Positions 54,834 to 62,598 of a stretch of 64,000 nt of DNA are shown in pieces; the first letter of the stretch is position 1, and every line of letters begins with the position of its first letter. Below the pieces are notes generated by a model. It saw nothing but the letters and a program-made list of their open reading frames with translations. It searched no databases and had not been told where the DNA came from. The position numbers and the translations under genes were made by a program. This stretch comes from CAVTSA01 sp963737225 (lineage in GTDB: Bacteria > Chloroflexota > Dormibacteria > Dormibacterales > Dormibacteraceae): the NCBI GenBank assembly GCA_963737225.1, contig CAVTSA010000002.1, forward strand, positions 721,828 to 785,827. Reading direction: 5' to 3'.

Positions 54834-55640
54834 ATGGAAGGGTTGGACGGCCGGGTCGCGCTGATCACCGGCGGCAGCGCCGGAATCGGTCTTGCCACCG
54901 CACTCGCGTTCGCACGGGAAGGCGCTCGAGTGATGATCGGCAGCCGCGACCGCGGGCGCGGTGAGGAGGCGGTCGAGCGTCTCCGCGCGATGGGTGGCGC
55001 CGCCGAATTCCAGGCGACCGACATCGCTGTTCCGGCCCAGATCGAGGCACTGCTGGCCGCTTGCCTCGAGCGTTTCGGGCGCCTCGATTGCGCGTTCAAC
55101 AACGCCGCTTTCGGCGGCTCGGGTGAGCTGGCGGCCGACATCAGCGACGAGGACTTCGCTCAGACGCTCGCGGTCAACCTCCGCGGAGTGTGGCTCTGCA
55201 TGAAACATGAGATCAAGCAGCTGATGCGCCAGGGTGGTGGAGGAGCGATCGTCAACATGTCCTCGGTCGACGGTCTTACCGGCTCCCCGAACGGCGCGGC
55301 CTATTCCGCCAGCAAGCATGGGGTCGACGGGTTGACCAAATCGGCCGCAATCGAGTACGGCCCGGCGGGGATCAGGATCAACGCCGTCTGCGGTGGTGGT
55401 TTCGCGACCGAGATGCTGGCCCACGGCTACGGCCATGACCTGGCGTGGGTCGAGCGCTACCGGCGCCCAGCGGTTCCCCTGGGTCGTCTCGGGCGTCCCG
55501 AGGAATGCGCCGAGGCGGTGGTCTGGCTGTGCTCCGAGTCGGCCTCCTACGTCACCGGGGTCTGCTTGCCGGTCGACGGCGGGCTGCTCGCCGACTCCGC
55601 CTCGTACATGCCGCTGCGCCAGATCGCGCCGGATGTCTGA
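54834..55640 (+). CDS. short-chain dehydrogenase/reductase (SDR copy 3)
   Basis: 268 residues: ALITGGSAGIGLATALAF, FNNAAFGGSGELA, IVNMSSVDGLTGSPN, YSASKHGVDGLTK and the end VTGVCLPVDGGLLAD. It is more distant from the other two SDRs. ATG 54834 is used; GTG 54822 is in frame. It overlaps the cyclase-family gene by eight bases. Confidence 0.9.
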   Translation: MEGLDGRVALITGGSAGIGLATALAFAREGARVMIGSRDRGRGEEAVERLRAMGGAAEFQATDIAVPAQIEALLAACLERFGRLDCAFNNAAFGGSGELAADISDEDFAQTLAVNLRGVWLCMKHEIKQLMRQGGGGAIVNMSSVDGLTGSPNGAAYSASKHGVDGLTKSAAIEYGPAGIRINAVCGGGFATEMLAHGYGHDLAWVERYRRPAVPLGRLGRPEECAEAVVWLCSESASYVTGVCLPVDGGLLADSASYMPLRQIAPDV

Positions 55641-56584
55641 CCACCGGGATCCCGAGGTCGAGGCGGCGATCCGCCGGCTCAGCAACTGGGGCCGGTGGGG
55701 GCCGGACGACGAGCTCGGCACCGTGAACCACATCACCGAGGCGAAGCGGGTCGAGGCCGCGGCTCTGATCCGGGTCGGGAAGGTAGTCTCGCTTGCCATC
55801 CCGCTCGACGAGGCAGGCCCTCAGCCGGCGTTCGAGCGGCGCCTCAATCCGCGCCACCTGATGCTGGCCACTGGCACCGACCTCCGCGCCGGCGTGCAGC
55901 CGGGATCGGACGGCGGCATCGGGGAGGCCGATGACATGATCACCATGGCATTGCAGGCCGCCACGCAGTGGGACAGCCTGGCCCACGCCTTCTACGACTA
56001 CAAGATGTACAACGACCGGGACTGCACGCTGGTCGGCACCAACGGCGCCGCGAAGAACAGCATCGCGGTGCTGCGCGACCGGGTCGTGTCCAGAGGCGTC
56101 CTGGCCGACGTCGCCCACAATCTGGGCGTCGACCACCTCCCGCTCGATCATCGCATCACGGTTGCGGAGCTGGAAAGCGACGCTGGAACGGCAGGGGGTG
56201 GAGCTGCGATCGGGAGATGTTCTCCTCATCCGCACCGGAAACCTCCAGCGAGCCCGGTCCGCCGGTGGCTGGGATCGATTCACGTACTCCGATGAGCCAG
56301 GGATCGGCCTCGACGCGCTGCCCTGGCTGCAGGAGCGAGAGGTCGCGGCGGTCGCGGCCGATACCTGGGCGCTCGAGGTGCTGCCCAGCGGAACCTCGCT
56401 GTGGCTGCCGGTCCACGCGGTTGCCATCGTCCACATGGGGCTGCTCATCGGAGAGATCTTCGACCTCGAGGCCCTGGCCAGGGACTGTGCGATGGATGGC
56501 GTCTACGACTTCTTCTTCAGTGCGCCACCGTTGCCGTTCACTGGCGGCGTGGGGTCTCCGATCAATCCGCTGGCGATCAAGTGA
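55633..56584 (+). CDS. cyclase-family (kynurenine formamidase-like) hydrolase (one frameshift)
   Basis: The start ELGTVNHITEAKRVEAAALI, TQWDSLAHAFYDYKMYNDRD and NLGVDHLPLDHRIT match the putative cyclase family (PF04199) that includes isatin hydrolase and kynurenine formamidase. Near 56175 the frame shifts, and the protein goes on as TLERQGVELRSGDVLLIRTG then ALEVLPSGTSLWLPVHAVAI and GGVGSPINPLAIK. Total about 316 residues. Such metal-dependent enzymes open amide or lactam bonds. Position suggests it hydrolyses an intermediate of the operon's pathway. Confidence 0.82.
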
Positions 56585-56612
56585 CGTCGACAGATGGAGG
56601 GTACTTCTTAAC

Positions 56613-58131
56613 GTGAACGAATCACGTGGATCAGAGCACGCGGGAACGATAGTGGTTGGCGGCGGAACGTCGGGGGCGGTTGTCGCCGCTCGTCTTGTCG
56701 AAGCGGGGGAGAGCGTCGTACTGCTCGAAGCAGGGCCGGACTACGGATCGTTCAAGGACCAGGGGTGGCCGTCGGACCTTCTCGATGCGTTGGAGATGCC
56801 CCCCACGCATCCGTGGGGCTACAACAGCGGCAAGACCTACCGCGACCGAACGATCGAATTCCAGAGGGCAAAGGTCATCGGCGGCTGTTCATCGCACAAC
56901 GGCTGTGCCGCGATCTGGGGCAGCCGGCTCGACTACGACGGGTGGGCGGCGAGCGGCAACGTCGGGTGGGCGACCGACGACCTCGTGCCCTACTTCCGTC
57001 GCGTGATGGAGCAGCTTCATGTCCGAATCTTTGAGAGGGATGAGCTGACGCCTTTCCAGCGAGCATTTCTCGAGACCGCGCCGTCGGTCGGAATACCCGT
57101 CGTCGAGGATCTGAACAACCTCGATGAGAACGTGGGGGTGGGGGCCAATCCCGCCAACATCGTCGACGGCATCCGGTGGAACACGTCGTTCGGATACCTC
57201 GACCCCGTTCGCGAACGTCGAAACCTGAAGATCATCGGTGATGCACTGGTTGACAAGGTGCTGGTTGACCATGACCGGGCGTTCGGCGTGTCGGTTATCG
57301 TCGATGGCTCCGAGAGGCGGGTCTTGGCCGATCGGGTCGTACTCGCCGGAGGGGCGTACGGGTCACCGGCCGTCCTCCTGCGTTCGGGAATCGGTGATCC
57401 GGATCAGCTTTCCTCGTTCGGCATTCCCTGCGTCGGCCGGCTCCCGGGAGTAGGCGGCAACCTCCATGACCATCCGGCCGTCGCCATCGTCTATGAAGGT
57501 AGCCAATCGTTGACTTCCGCCACCGACGCCTTTGCCTCCAGTCACTGGGCTCCTGACGAGCAGGTGATAGCGAAGGCCCGCTCCCCTCACTGTGGCGCCG
57601 GCTTCGATCTGCACATCGTCCCCTATTCGACGCGGGGCCAGACCGTGGCGATGGCCGGGCGATGGAACCTCGTGGTCGCCTCTCTGACGCCCAGGTCTCG
57701 TGGCCGGTTGACGATTGCGGGCACGGATCCGACCCAGGGGCTGGTCATCGAGCACGAGTACCTGTCGGACGAAGGAGGCGAGGATCTGCGCGTTCTGACC
57801 GACGGGATCGAGATGACGCGGGAGATCGCGGCTCAACCCGAGTATGCGTCGCTGCTGGGCGCTGAGCTGAGGCCCGGGCCGAAGGCGCAGGGATGAGGCG
57901 GAGATCCACGAGTACATTCGTGCCACCTCCGAGCACTATTACCATCCGGTCGGAACCTGCAAGATGGGACCCGACTCGGATGCGGCGGCTGTCGTCGGCG
58001 CCGGCGGCCGGGTGCACGGGTTCACCAACCTCTATGTGGCGGACGCCTCCATCATGCCGGTCGTACCGCGCGCCAACACCAACATCCCCGCAGCGGTGGT
58101 CGGCGAGCGGATCGCGGCCGCGCTGGTGTGA
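56613..58131 (+). CDS. GMC-family FAD oxidoreductase (choline dehydrogenase-like, one frameshift)
   Basis: About 505 residues from GTG 56613. FAD motif VVGGGTSGAVVAARLVEAGE, GMC box VIGGCSSHNGCAAIWGSRLD, and LAGGAYGSPAVLLRSGIGDP are clear. Near 57890 the frame shifts. The catalytic C-terminus then reads HEYIRATSEHYYHPVGTCKM and ANTNIPAAVVGERIAAALV, with the active-site His and Asn pair. The stop is at 58129-58131. GMC enzymes oxidise alcohols or sugars. It is the last gene of the operon. Confidence 0.88.
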
Positions 58132-58171
58132 CGGACCCGGAGAGCCGGTCCTGGTTTGGGGAGGCGGGGCT

Positions 58172-59311
58172 CTACGTCCTCGCCTGGGAGACATGAGTCG
58201 CGGTCGCGGACCCCAGAATTCGCTCCCAGTCGTAGTCGACCCCGAGTCCGGAGCCCTCGGGGACGGCCACACAGCCATCTTCGCCGACCGCGTCCAGGGT
58301 CTCGTCGTACCCGGGCCCGTAGACCGGTGGCAGCAGAGCGTTGCCCTGTGTGGGATGGAGGAGCCCCAGCTCGTAGTAGTTCGTGTTCCGGATCGCCGCC
58401 ATGCAGTGCCGCTGGGCGGGCCCCGCCGCGTGCACCTCGACGTCGAGTCCGATCGCCTCGGCGAAGTGCGCGGTCTTCATGACCCCGGTGATGCCCATGT
58501 CCAGCTCGGGGTCGGCGCGCAGGAAGTCGGTGCCACCCTGAAGGGCCATCTCGGCTCTCGCGTCGAGTCCGCGGACCATCTCCGTCATCAGGAGCGGGGT
58601 CCGCACCCTCTCTCGAAGGATCCGGTGCCCGAACGGCGCGTTGTCACGCATCGGGTCCTCCCACCAGTAGGCACCGACCTCGTCACAGACACGCCCCAGC
58701 TGCAGCGCCTGCGCCAGGGTGGGGAGCCGTTTGCCGGGGTCGGTCATGATGTCCATGTCGCCACCGACGGCTTCGGCAACGGCCGTGAGGACGGCGATCT
58801 CGTCCTTGAGCCCTCCCCCCGCCGGGCCGTGGATCTTGTACGCGGGGATGTGCCGATCGCGGCAGTGCCTGGCGAAGTCGGCGTAGCTGGCGGGTGAGCC
58901 GAGGTCGTCGCCAGGCGTGGCCCGGCCGCCGTTGGTGCTGGCGTAGACCGGCAGCCGCGATCGAAAGCGGCCGAGGAGGTCGACGATCGGCGCGCCCAGA
59001 GCCTTTCCCAGCGCGTCCCAGAGCGCGATGTCGATCGCGCCCGCGCCGACCCGATCGATCTTCGCCTGGGTCCGGTTGACCTGATCCCAGATCAGCTCCC
59101 GCTCGCCGATCGAGCGTCCGATCAGTTGGTCGGCGAGCGTGAGGGCCTGCTGCAGCGCCGACGGTGGCGCGCTCCAGACCGGGACATAGGAGCCCTCCAC
59201 GCCATCGTTCGTGTGGATTCGGATGGCCCACCGGTGGAACGTCCTGCCGGGTCGGGCGGTGAGCTGGTAGTCGAATTCGATCACCTCGACCCGGTGGATC
59301 ACCGAGCTCAC
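58172..59311 (-). CDS. enolase-superfamily (mandelate racemase-like) enzyme
   Basis: 379 residues from GTG 59311, an acid-sugar dehydratase/epimerase-type enolase. Capping domain GRTFHRWAIRIHTNDGVEGS, then the barrel with Lys in IPAYKIHGPAGGG, metal ligands in DIMTDPGKRLPT (Asp), GAYWWEDPMRDN (Glu) and LLMTEMVRGLDA (Glu), and His in DVEVHAAGPAQRH. Substrate unknown. The start overlaps the stop of the TIM-barrel gene at 59308 (GTGA), so both belong to one minus-strand operon, possibly acting on a sugar acid. Confidence 0.85.
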   Translation of the reverse strand: MSSVIHRVEVIEFDYQLTARPGRTFHRWAIRIHTNDGVEGSYVPVWSAPPSALQQALTLADQLIGRSIGERELIWDQVNRTQAKIDRVGAGAIDIALWDALGKALGAPIVDLLGRFRSRLPVYASTNGGRATPGDDLGSPASYADFARHCRDRHIPAYKIHGPAGGGLKDEIAVLTAVAEAVGGDMDIMTDPGKRLPTLAQALQLGRVCDEVGAYWWEDPMRDNAPFGHRILRERVRTPLLMTEMVRGLDARAEMALQGGTDFLRADPELDMGITGVMKTAHFAEAIGLDVEVHAAGPAQRHCMAAIRNTNYYELGLLHPTQGNALLPPVYGPGYDETLDAVGEDGCVAVPEGSGLGVDYDWERILGSATATHVSQART

Positions 59312-60648
59312 TGCGCGGCCTCGTGCACCGGCGCCGGCGCGGGCTCCGTCCGGTCCCGGCGGTCCCGGCCGTCCTGGCCGTCCCGGCCGTCCCGCCCGCG
59401 AACCTCGATGTCCGCCTCCTCCAGCCCTTGCTTGATGGCGCGCAGGCAGGGCATCCACGAGCCGTCGTAGTGCCCGATCGTGATGCCGTCCGCCCCGCAC
59501 TGCGCGGAGATCAGCACGCCCTGGCGAACGAGCTCGGGAGTTGCCTGCGGCCGCGGAGAGATGGCCGAGAGGAAGTATTTGTCCACGCCGATCGCGCGCC
59601 GGATGCTGTGGAGGTACGCACGCTTCCACTCCATCCGCGCGGGGTTCCCCGACTGTTCGCTGTAGTCCGAGCTGCGAACGGAATCGAACAAGGGCGCCAC
59701 CCCGCGCAGGTCGAGGCCCATCAGCTCCGGGTAGTGCGCGTAGTGGTTGAGCCGGATGTCGATGTCCGCTCTCGCCGCTTTGACCGCACTCCTCACCTCA
59801 CCGAAGAAGTCGGTGATGGAGTCGCAGCGGAACTTCAGGAACGCATAGAGCTCGGGGGTGTCCGCGAGCAGGCCGGTGCTGGTGACGCTGCTGTGCCAGA
59901 GGAGGTTCAGCTCGAAGCGCTGACGAGCGTTGAAGCGGTCGTACCCATCGGCGATCCAACGGAGCCGATCCACCATCCCTGTCCAGTCGATGCCCCGCTC
60001 CTCGGCCCGCCGGCGGCAGTGCTCGCAGAAGCAGCCGCCCAGCGTGATCGCGGTCAGGCGCTCGAGCTCCGAATCCGGGGCGGGTGTCGGCCCCGGGTTG
60101 AAGCCGCGGACGCAGGTCATCACGAAGTCGATGTCGTAGTTCGTCGCGAGGTCGAGATAGAGAGCCTTCCCGTACTCGCGGACGTCCGGGTTGTTGAAAC
60201 AGACCTGCTGGTCGATCGGATTGCCGCGGATATCCCGCTGCACGCAGTCGACGAACTCGGTCTGGGTGCGCTCCTTGTCGATCCAGGTGTGGGAGAGCTC
60301 GGCCCCCACGGTCATGCCGCGGCGGCGGGAAGCATCGATCAGCTCCTGCAGCCAGTCGTGACCGCGAAGGTCGTCGCGGTCGCTCAGGCGGGGCTTGATC
60401 CGAGAGCGGGCGTAGCCGGCCGGATCCGGCTTCCAGTAGGCCCGGGAGTCCTCGGTCCAGTAGACCTTCCGCTTCGGGTTGTGGGGGTAGTAGTAGTCGG
60501 TCAGGGGCCGTTTCTCGTCGTGCATGAGGGCGACCAGGTAGGTCGAGTTGGTCAGCGTCTGCTCCTGCAGCACGTCGAGAACGTGGTCGGTGCCCTCGTC
60601 CAGCAGGTCCCACGCGTAGAGACTCGAGGTCACCTCTTGAAAGATCAT
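59308..60648 (-). CDS. TIM-barrel glycosidase-like protein with collagen-like tail
   Basis: 446 residues from ATG 60648. The long core looks like a glycoside-hydrolase-type (alpha/beta)8 barrel: RRGMTVGAELSHTWIDKERT, FVMTCVRGFNPGPTPAPDSE, GGCFCEHCRRRAEERGIDW (a Cys pair), and IDIRLNHYAHYPELMGLDL. I cannot name the family with certainty. The C-terminus carries GRDGRDGQDGRDRRDR followed by a Pro/Ala tail, encoded by short DNA repeats. No signal peptide. The downstream enzyme is coupled, so it may process the sugar-derived substrate. Confidence 0.7.
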   Translation of the reverse strand: MIFQEVTSSLYAWDLLDEGTDHVLDVLQEQTLTNSTYLVALMHDEKRPLTDYYYPHNPKRKVYWTEDSRAYWKPDPAGYARSRIKPRLSDRDDLRGHDWLQELIDASRRRGMTVGAELSHTWIDKERTQTEFVDCVQRDIRGNPIDQQVCFNNPDVREYGKALYLDLATNYDIDFVMTCVRGFNPGPTPAPDSELERLTAITLGGCFCEHCRRRAEERGIDWTGMVDRLRWIADGYDRFNARQRFELNLLWHSSVTSTGLLADTPELYAFLKFRCDSITDFFGEVRSAVKAARADIDIRLNHYAHYPELMGLDLRGVAPLFDSVRSSDYSEQSGNPARMEWKRAYLHSIRRAIGVDKYFLSAISPRPQATPELVRQGVLISAQCGADGITIGHYDGSWMPCLRAIKQGLEEADIEVRGRDGRDGQDGRDRRDRTEPAPAPVHEAAQ

Positions 60649-61051
60649 GCGGTCGGGTCCTCCTCTCCTGGTCGACGGTTCCGTTCCGTTTCCAGGTTGG
60701 CAGGTTGGCAGACGGCCGGGAGCATGCGGGGGTCCGCTGGGTGGGTCGGCGCCGAGCCGGGGTCTGGTCCCGGCGATCACCGGGTTCGAGTACGACGGCC
60801 GGAGCGGCACCGTCCGGCGCGGCGCGGGTGCCCCGCGCGGCCGGTCGCTCTGGACGCCCAACGGAGCCGCTGGCGCAGCACGCAAATCGGGAAAACGCTG
60901 AGGGTTTCCCCGAAGAAAAATTAGGGCGGACACGGGTTGTCCTCTGTGATGCGGTCGTCATATGGTCCAGTCACGAACTCGAACGGTCGCTCTACCCCGG
61001 GGACACAGACCGCTCGAAGGGTTTCGACGATCAACTATGGAGGCTATTGCT
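60649..61051 (+). promoter_or_regulatory. gene-free leader of the small-peptide cluster
   Basis: No gene is supported in this 403-base spacer. Near its left end is a tandem GGTTGGCAGGTTGGCAG. A possible promoter facing the peptide genes is TTGTCC (60937-60942), 18 bases, TATGGT (60961-60966). An AT-rich patch lies at 60910-60925. Confidence 0.4.
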
Positions 61052-61180
61052 ATGGCTCATTCTGGACTGGGCGAGCTCGATTTCGAGCAGCTCGAGACGG
61101 TCGAGGCACCTTCCGACACGACGTACTACCTCGGCGTCGCCGCCGGTGTCGCGCTGGTCATCATTTCCTGCACGTCGTAG
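61052..61180 (+). CDS. candidate RiPP precursor peptide 1
   Basis: 42 residues. The N-terminal half MAHSGLGELDFEQLETVEAP is acidic and leader-like, and the C-terminal half is SDTTYYLGVAAGVALVIISC followed by TS, ending at TAG 61178-61180. ATG 61052 is chosen because TGGAGG lies eight bases upstream; ATG 61037 is in frame but overlaps that site. A short acidic leader with Leu/Phe/Glu residues plus a hydrophobic, Ser/Thr/Cys-bearing core is the layout of ribosomal peptides modified after translation. No family is assigned. The downstream peptidase and E1-like enzyme support the call. Confidence 0.65.
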   Translation: MAHSGLGELDFEQLETVEAPSDTTYYLGVAAGVALVIISCTS

Positions 61181-61244
61181 ACCGACAGACTCGGACAACC
61201 TTCACGCATCCCACAATCTGTTGGCACTCATAAGGAGACGCACG

Positions 61245-61376
61245 ATGTCAACGGTCTCGCTCCTGGACACCGCCACCGTGATTCCGCTGGAGTCTGTGCA
61301 GGCCGCCTCGGACGTCCGGGACTTCCTCGACGGGTTGGCGGTCGGCATCGCCATCGCCGCGCTCTTCGGCTGCTGA
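61245..61376 (+). CDS. candidate RiPP precursor peptide 2
   Basis: 43 residues: MSTVSLLDTATVIPLESVQA, then ASDVRDFLDGLAVGIAIAAL and FGC, with Cys as the last residue. ATG 61245 has TAAGGAGA just upstream. It shares the layout of peptide 1 (acidic N-terminus, an Asp-rich switch, then a G-A/V-G-I/V hydrophobic run and a terminal Cys) but little exact sequence. Two unlike peptides in tandem suggest a two-component product or variants processed by one enzyme set. Confidence 0.65.
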   Translation: MSTVSLLDTATVIPLESVQAASDVRDFLDGLAVGIAIAALFGC

Positions 61377-61382
61377 TCGACG

Positions 61383-61427
61383 CTCGACGGATGGGGACGG
61401 CGTTGAACTGTCGCCCCCTCCGTCGAG
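61383..61427 (+). terminator. hairpin between precursor genes and processing genes
   Basis: CTCGACGGATGGGG (61383-61396) pairs with CCCCTCCGTCGAG (61415-61427) over 13 bp with a single bulged T and an 18-base loop. It lies six bases after the second peptide stop. Such an attenuator would keep precursor transcription high and enzyme transcription low. Confidence 0.65.
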
Positions 61428-61458
61428 GCGGATCACCTCAGGGAGGAACACGCGAATC

Positions 61459-62598
61459 GTGACCGCACCCGCGCCGGCGACCGACAATCTGCCCGTCACT
61501 CGATGGCGGGACGTGTTGGCCGTTGGCACCGCCACCGTCCAGGGACGCGCCGTCATCTCCGTCGCCTCGAACAACGTCCTCGTGTCCGACGGCGTGCGCC
61601 CTGCCCTCAGCCACCTCCTCGAGAGGAACCCACCCACGACGCAGGAGCCCAGTCTGAAGGTGCTGCGGGAGGTCCTGACGCTCTCCGACGCGGCCGTGCT
61701 GTACCGCCGGCTGCAGGATCTGCGCGCGGGCGAGGACCGTGCTACGGTGCTTTGGCGCAACTGGCTCCGAGGTTGGCTGGCTGTCCCTCTCTGGCGCCCC
61801 GGCCCTGGCTTCGTCGATGCGATGCGGGGCCGGGTGCTGACACCGGGGGCGCTGATCGCGTGGGCGACCCTCTGCTTGCTTGCCCTCCTGTCACTTGGGC
61901 TCCAGCCCTGGCCTCGGCTCACCCCGTTGGCTCCCTGGCAATGGGGGGTCCTCTGGGTCCTGATCACCGCCACGACCGTTATCCACGAGTTCGGTCACGT
62001 GAGTGTGGCGGCCCATTACGGAGTCCGCGCACGAGCGGTCGGTTTCGGTCTCCTCTACCTCCAGCCGTCCGGGTTCGCCGATGTCAGCAATTCCTGGCTG
62101 GTAGCGCGGCGGCAACGGACCGCGATCGCGCTCGGCGGTTTGCTTTTTCAGTCCGCGCCGGTGATGGCCGGCTACTGTCTATGGCGGCTGACGGCGGCAC
62201 CGCTCGCCGGTTGGTATGTCGCCCTCAATCTCGGTTGGATGGCATTCAATCTGATCCCGTTCATTCGACTCGACGGGTACTGGGTGCTGTGCTTCGCTCT
62301 CGATGAATTCAATCTGCGGCGCCGAAGTTTCACGCAACTGTTCCAATTCTTGAGGATCGGTGGTGGGGCGCCACCGTGGCGCGGAGCCGAAGGCGCGCTG
62401 TGGACGCTGTTCGCAGCCGTGTCGGCGATGTTCACGGCCGGTCTCTACGCCTCCGCAGTGGCCTGGGCGCAGTCGGTGGCGCCGGCCCGCGTCGGTCCCT
62501 TCCTGCCGCTGGCCGGGATCCCGGTGGGTCTGGCGACGCTTGCCATCACGCTCGTCCGCCGGCGGCGGCGGACACGAACGCAGGAGTCCCGTGCATGA
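61459..62598 (+). CDS. M50 site-2-protease-type membrane metallopeptidase
   Basis: 379 residues from GTG 61459 (GGGAGGA upstream). Residues about 15-95 form a soluble N-terminal domain (VISVASNNVLVSDGVRPALS, VLREVLTLSDAAVLYRRLQD) that looks winged-helix-like. The membrane part has the zinc motif HEFGH at 176-180 and the second S2P motif N-x-x-P-x-x-x-L-D-G at 264-273 (NLIPFIRLDG). Six or so hydrophobic helices follow. M50 proteins of this type occur in several RiPP loci and may cleave leader peptides. The stop overlaps the next ATG (ATGA). Confidence 0.85.
   Translation: MTAPAPATDNLPVTRWRDVLAVGTATVQGRAVISVASNNVLVSDGVRPALSHLLERNPPTTQEPSLKVLREVLTLSDAAVLYRRLQDLRAGEDRATVLWRNWLRGWLAVPLWRPGPGFVDAMRGRVLTPGALIAWATLCLLALLSLGLQPWPRLTPLAPWQWGVLWVLITATTVIHEFGHVSVAAHYGVRARAVGFGLLYLQPSGFADVSNSWLVARRQRTAIALGGLLFQSAPVMAGYCLWRLTAAPLAGWYVALNLGWMAFNLIPFIRLDGYWVLCFALDEFNLRRRSFTQLFQFLRIGGGAPPWRGAEGALWTLFAAVSAMFTAGLYASAVAWAQSVAPARVGPFLPLAGIPVGLATLAITLVRRRRRTRTQESRA

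Noticed and set aside
54822..55799. Minus-strand open frame opposite SDR copy 3
   Set aside because: No recognisable domain and it overlaps a complete SDR with all motifs.
61037..61376. Calling the peptides a known daptide or lanthipeptide class
   Set aside because: Leader layout is suggestive only. No LanM/LanB, daptide decarboxylase or methyltransferase gene is in the visible part, so no class is assigned.
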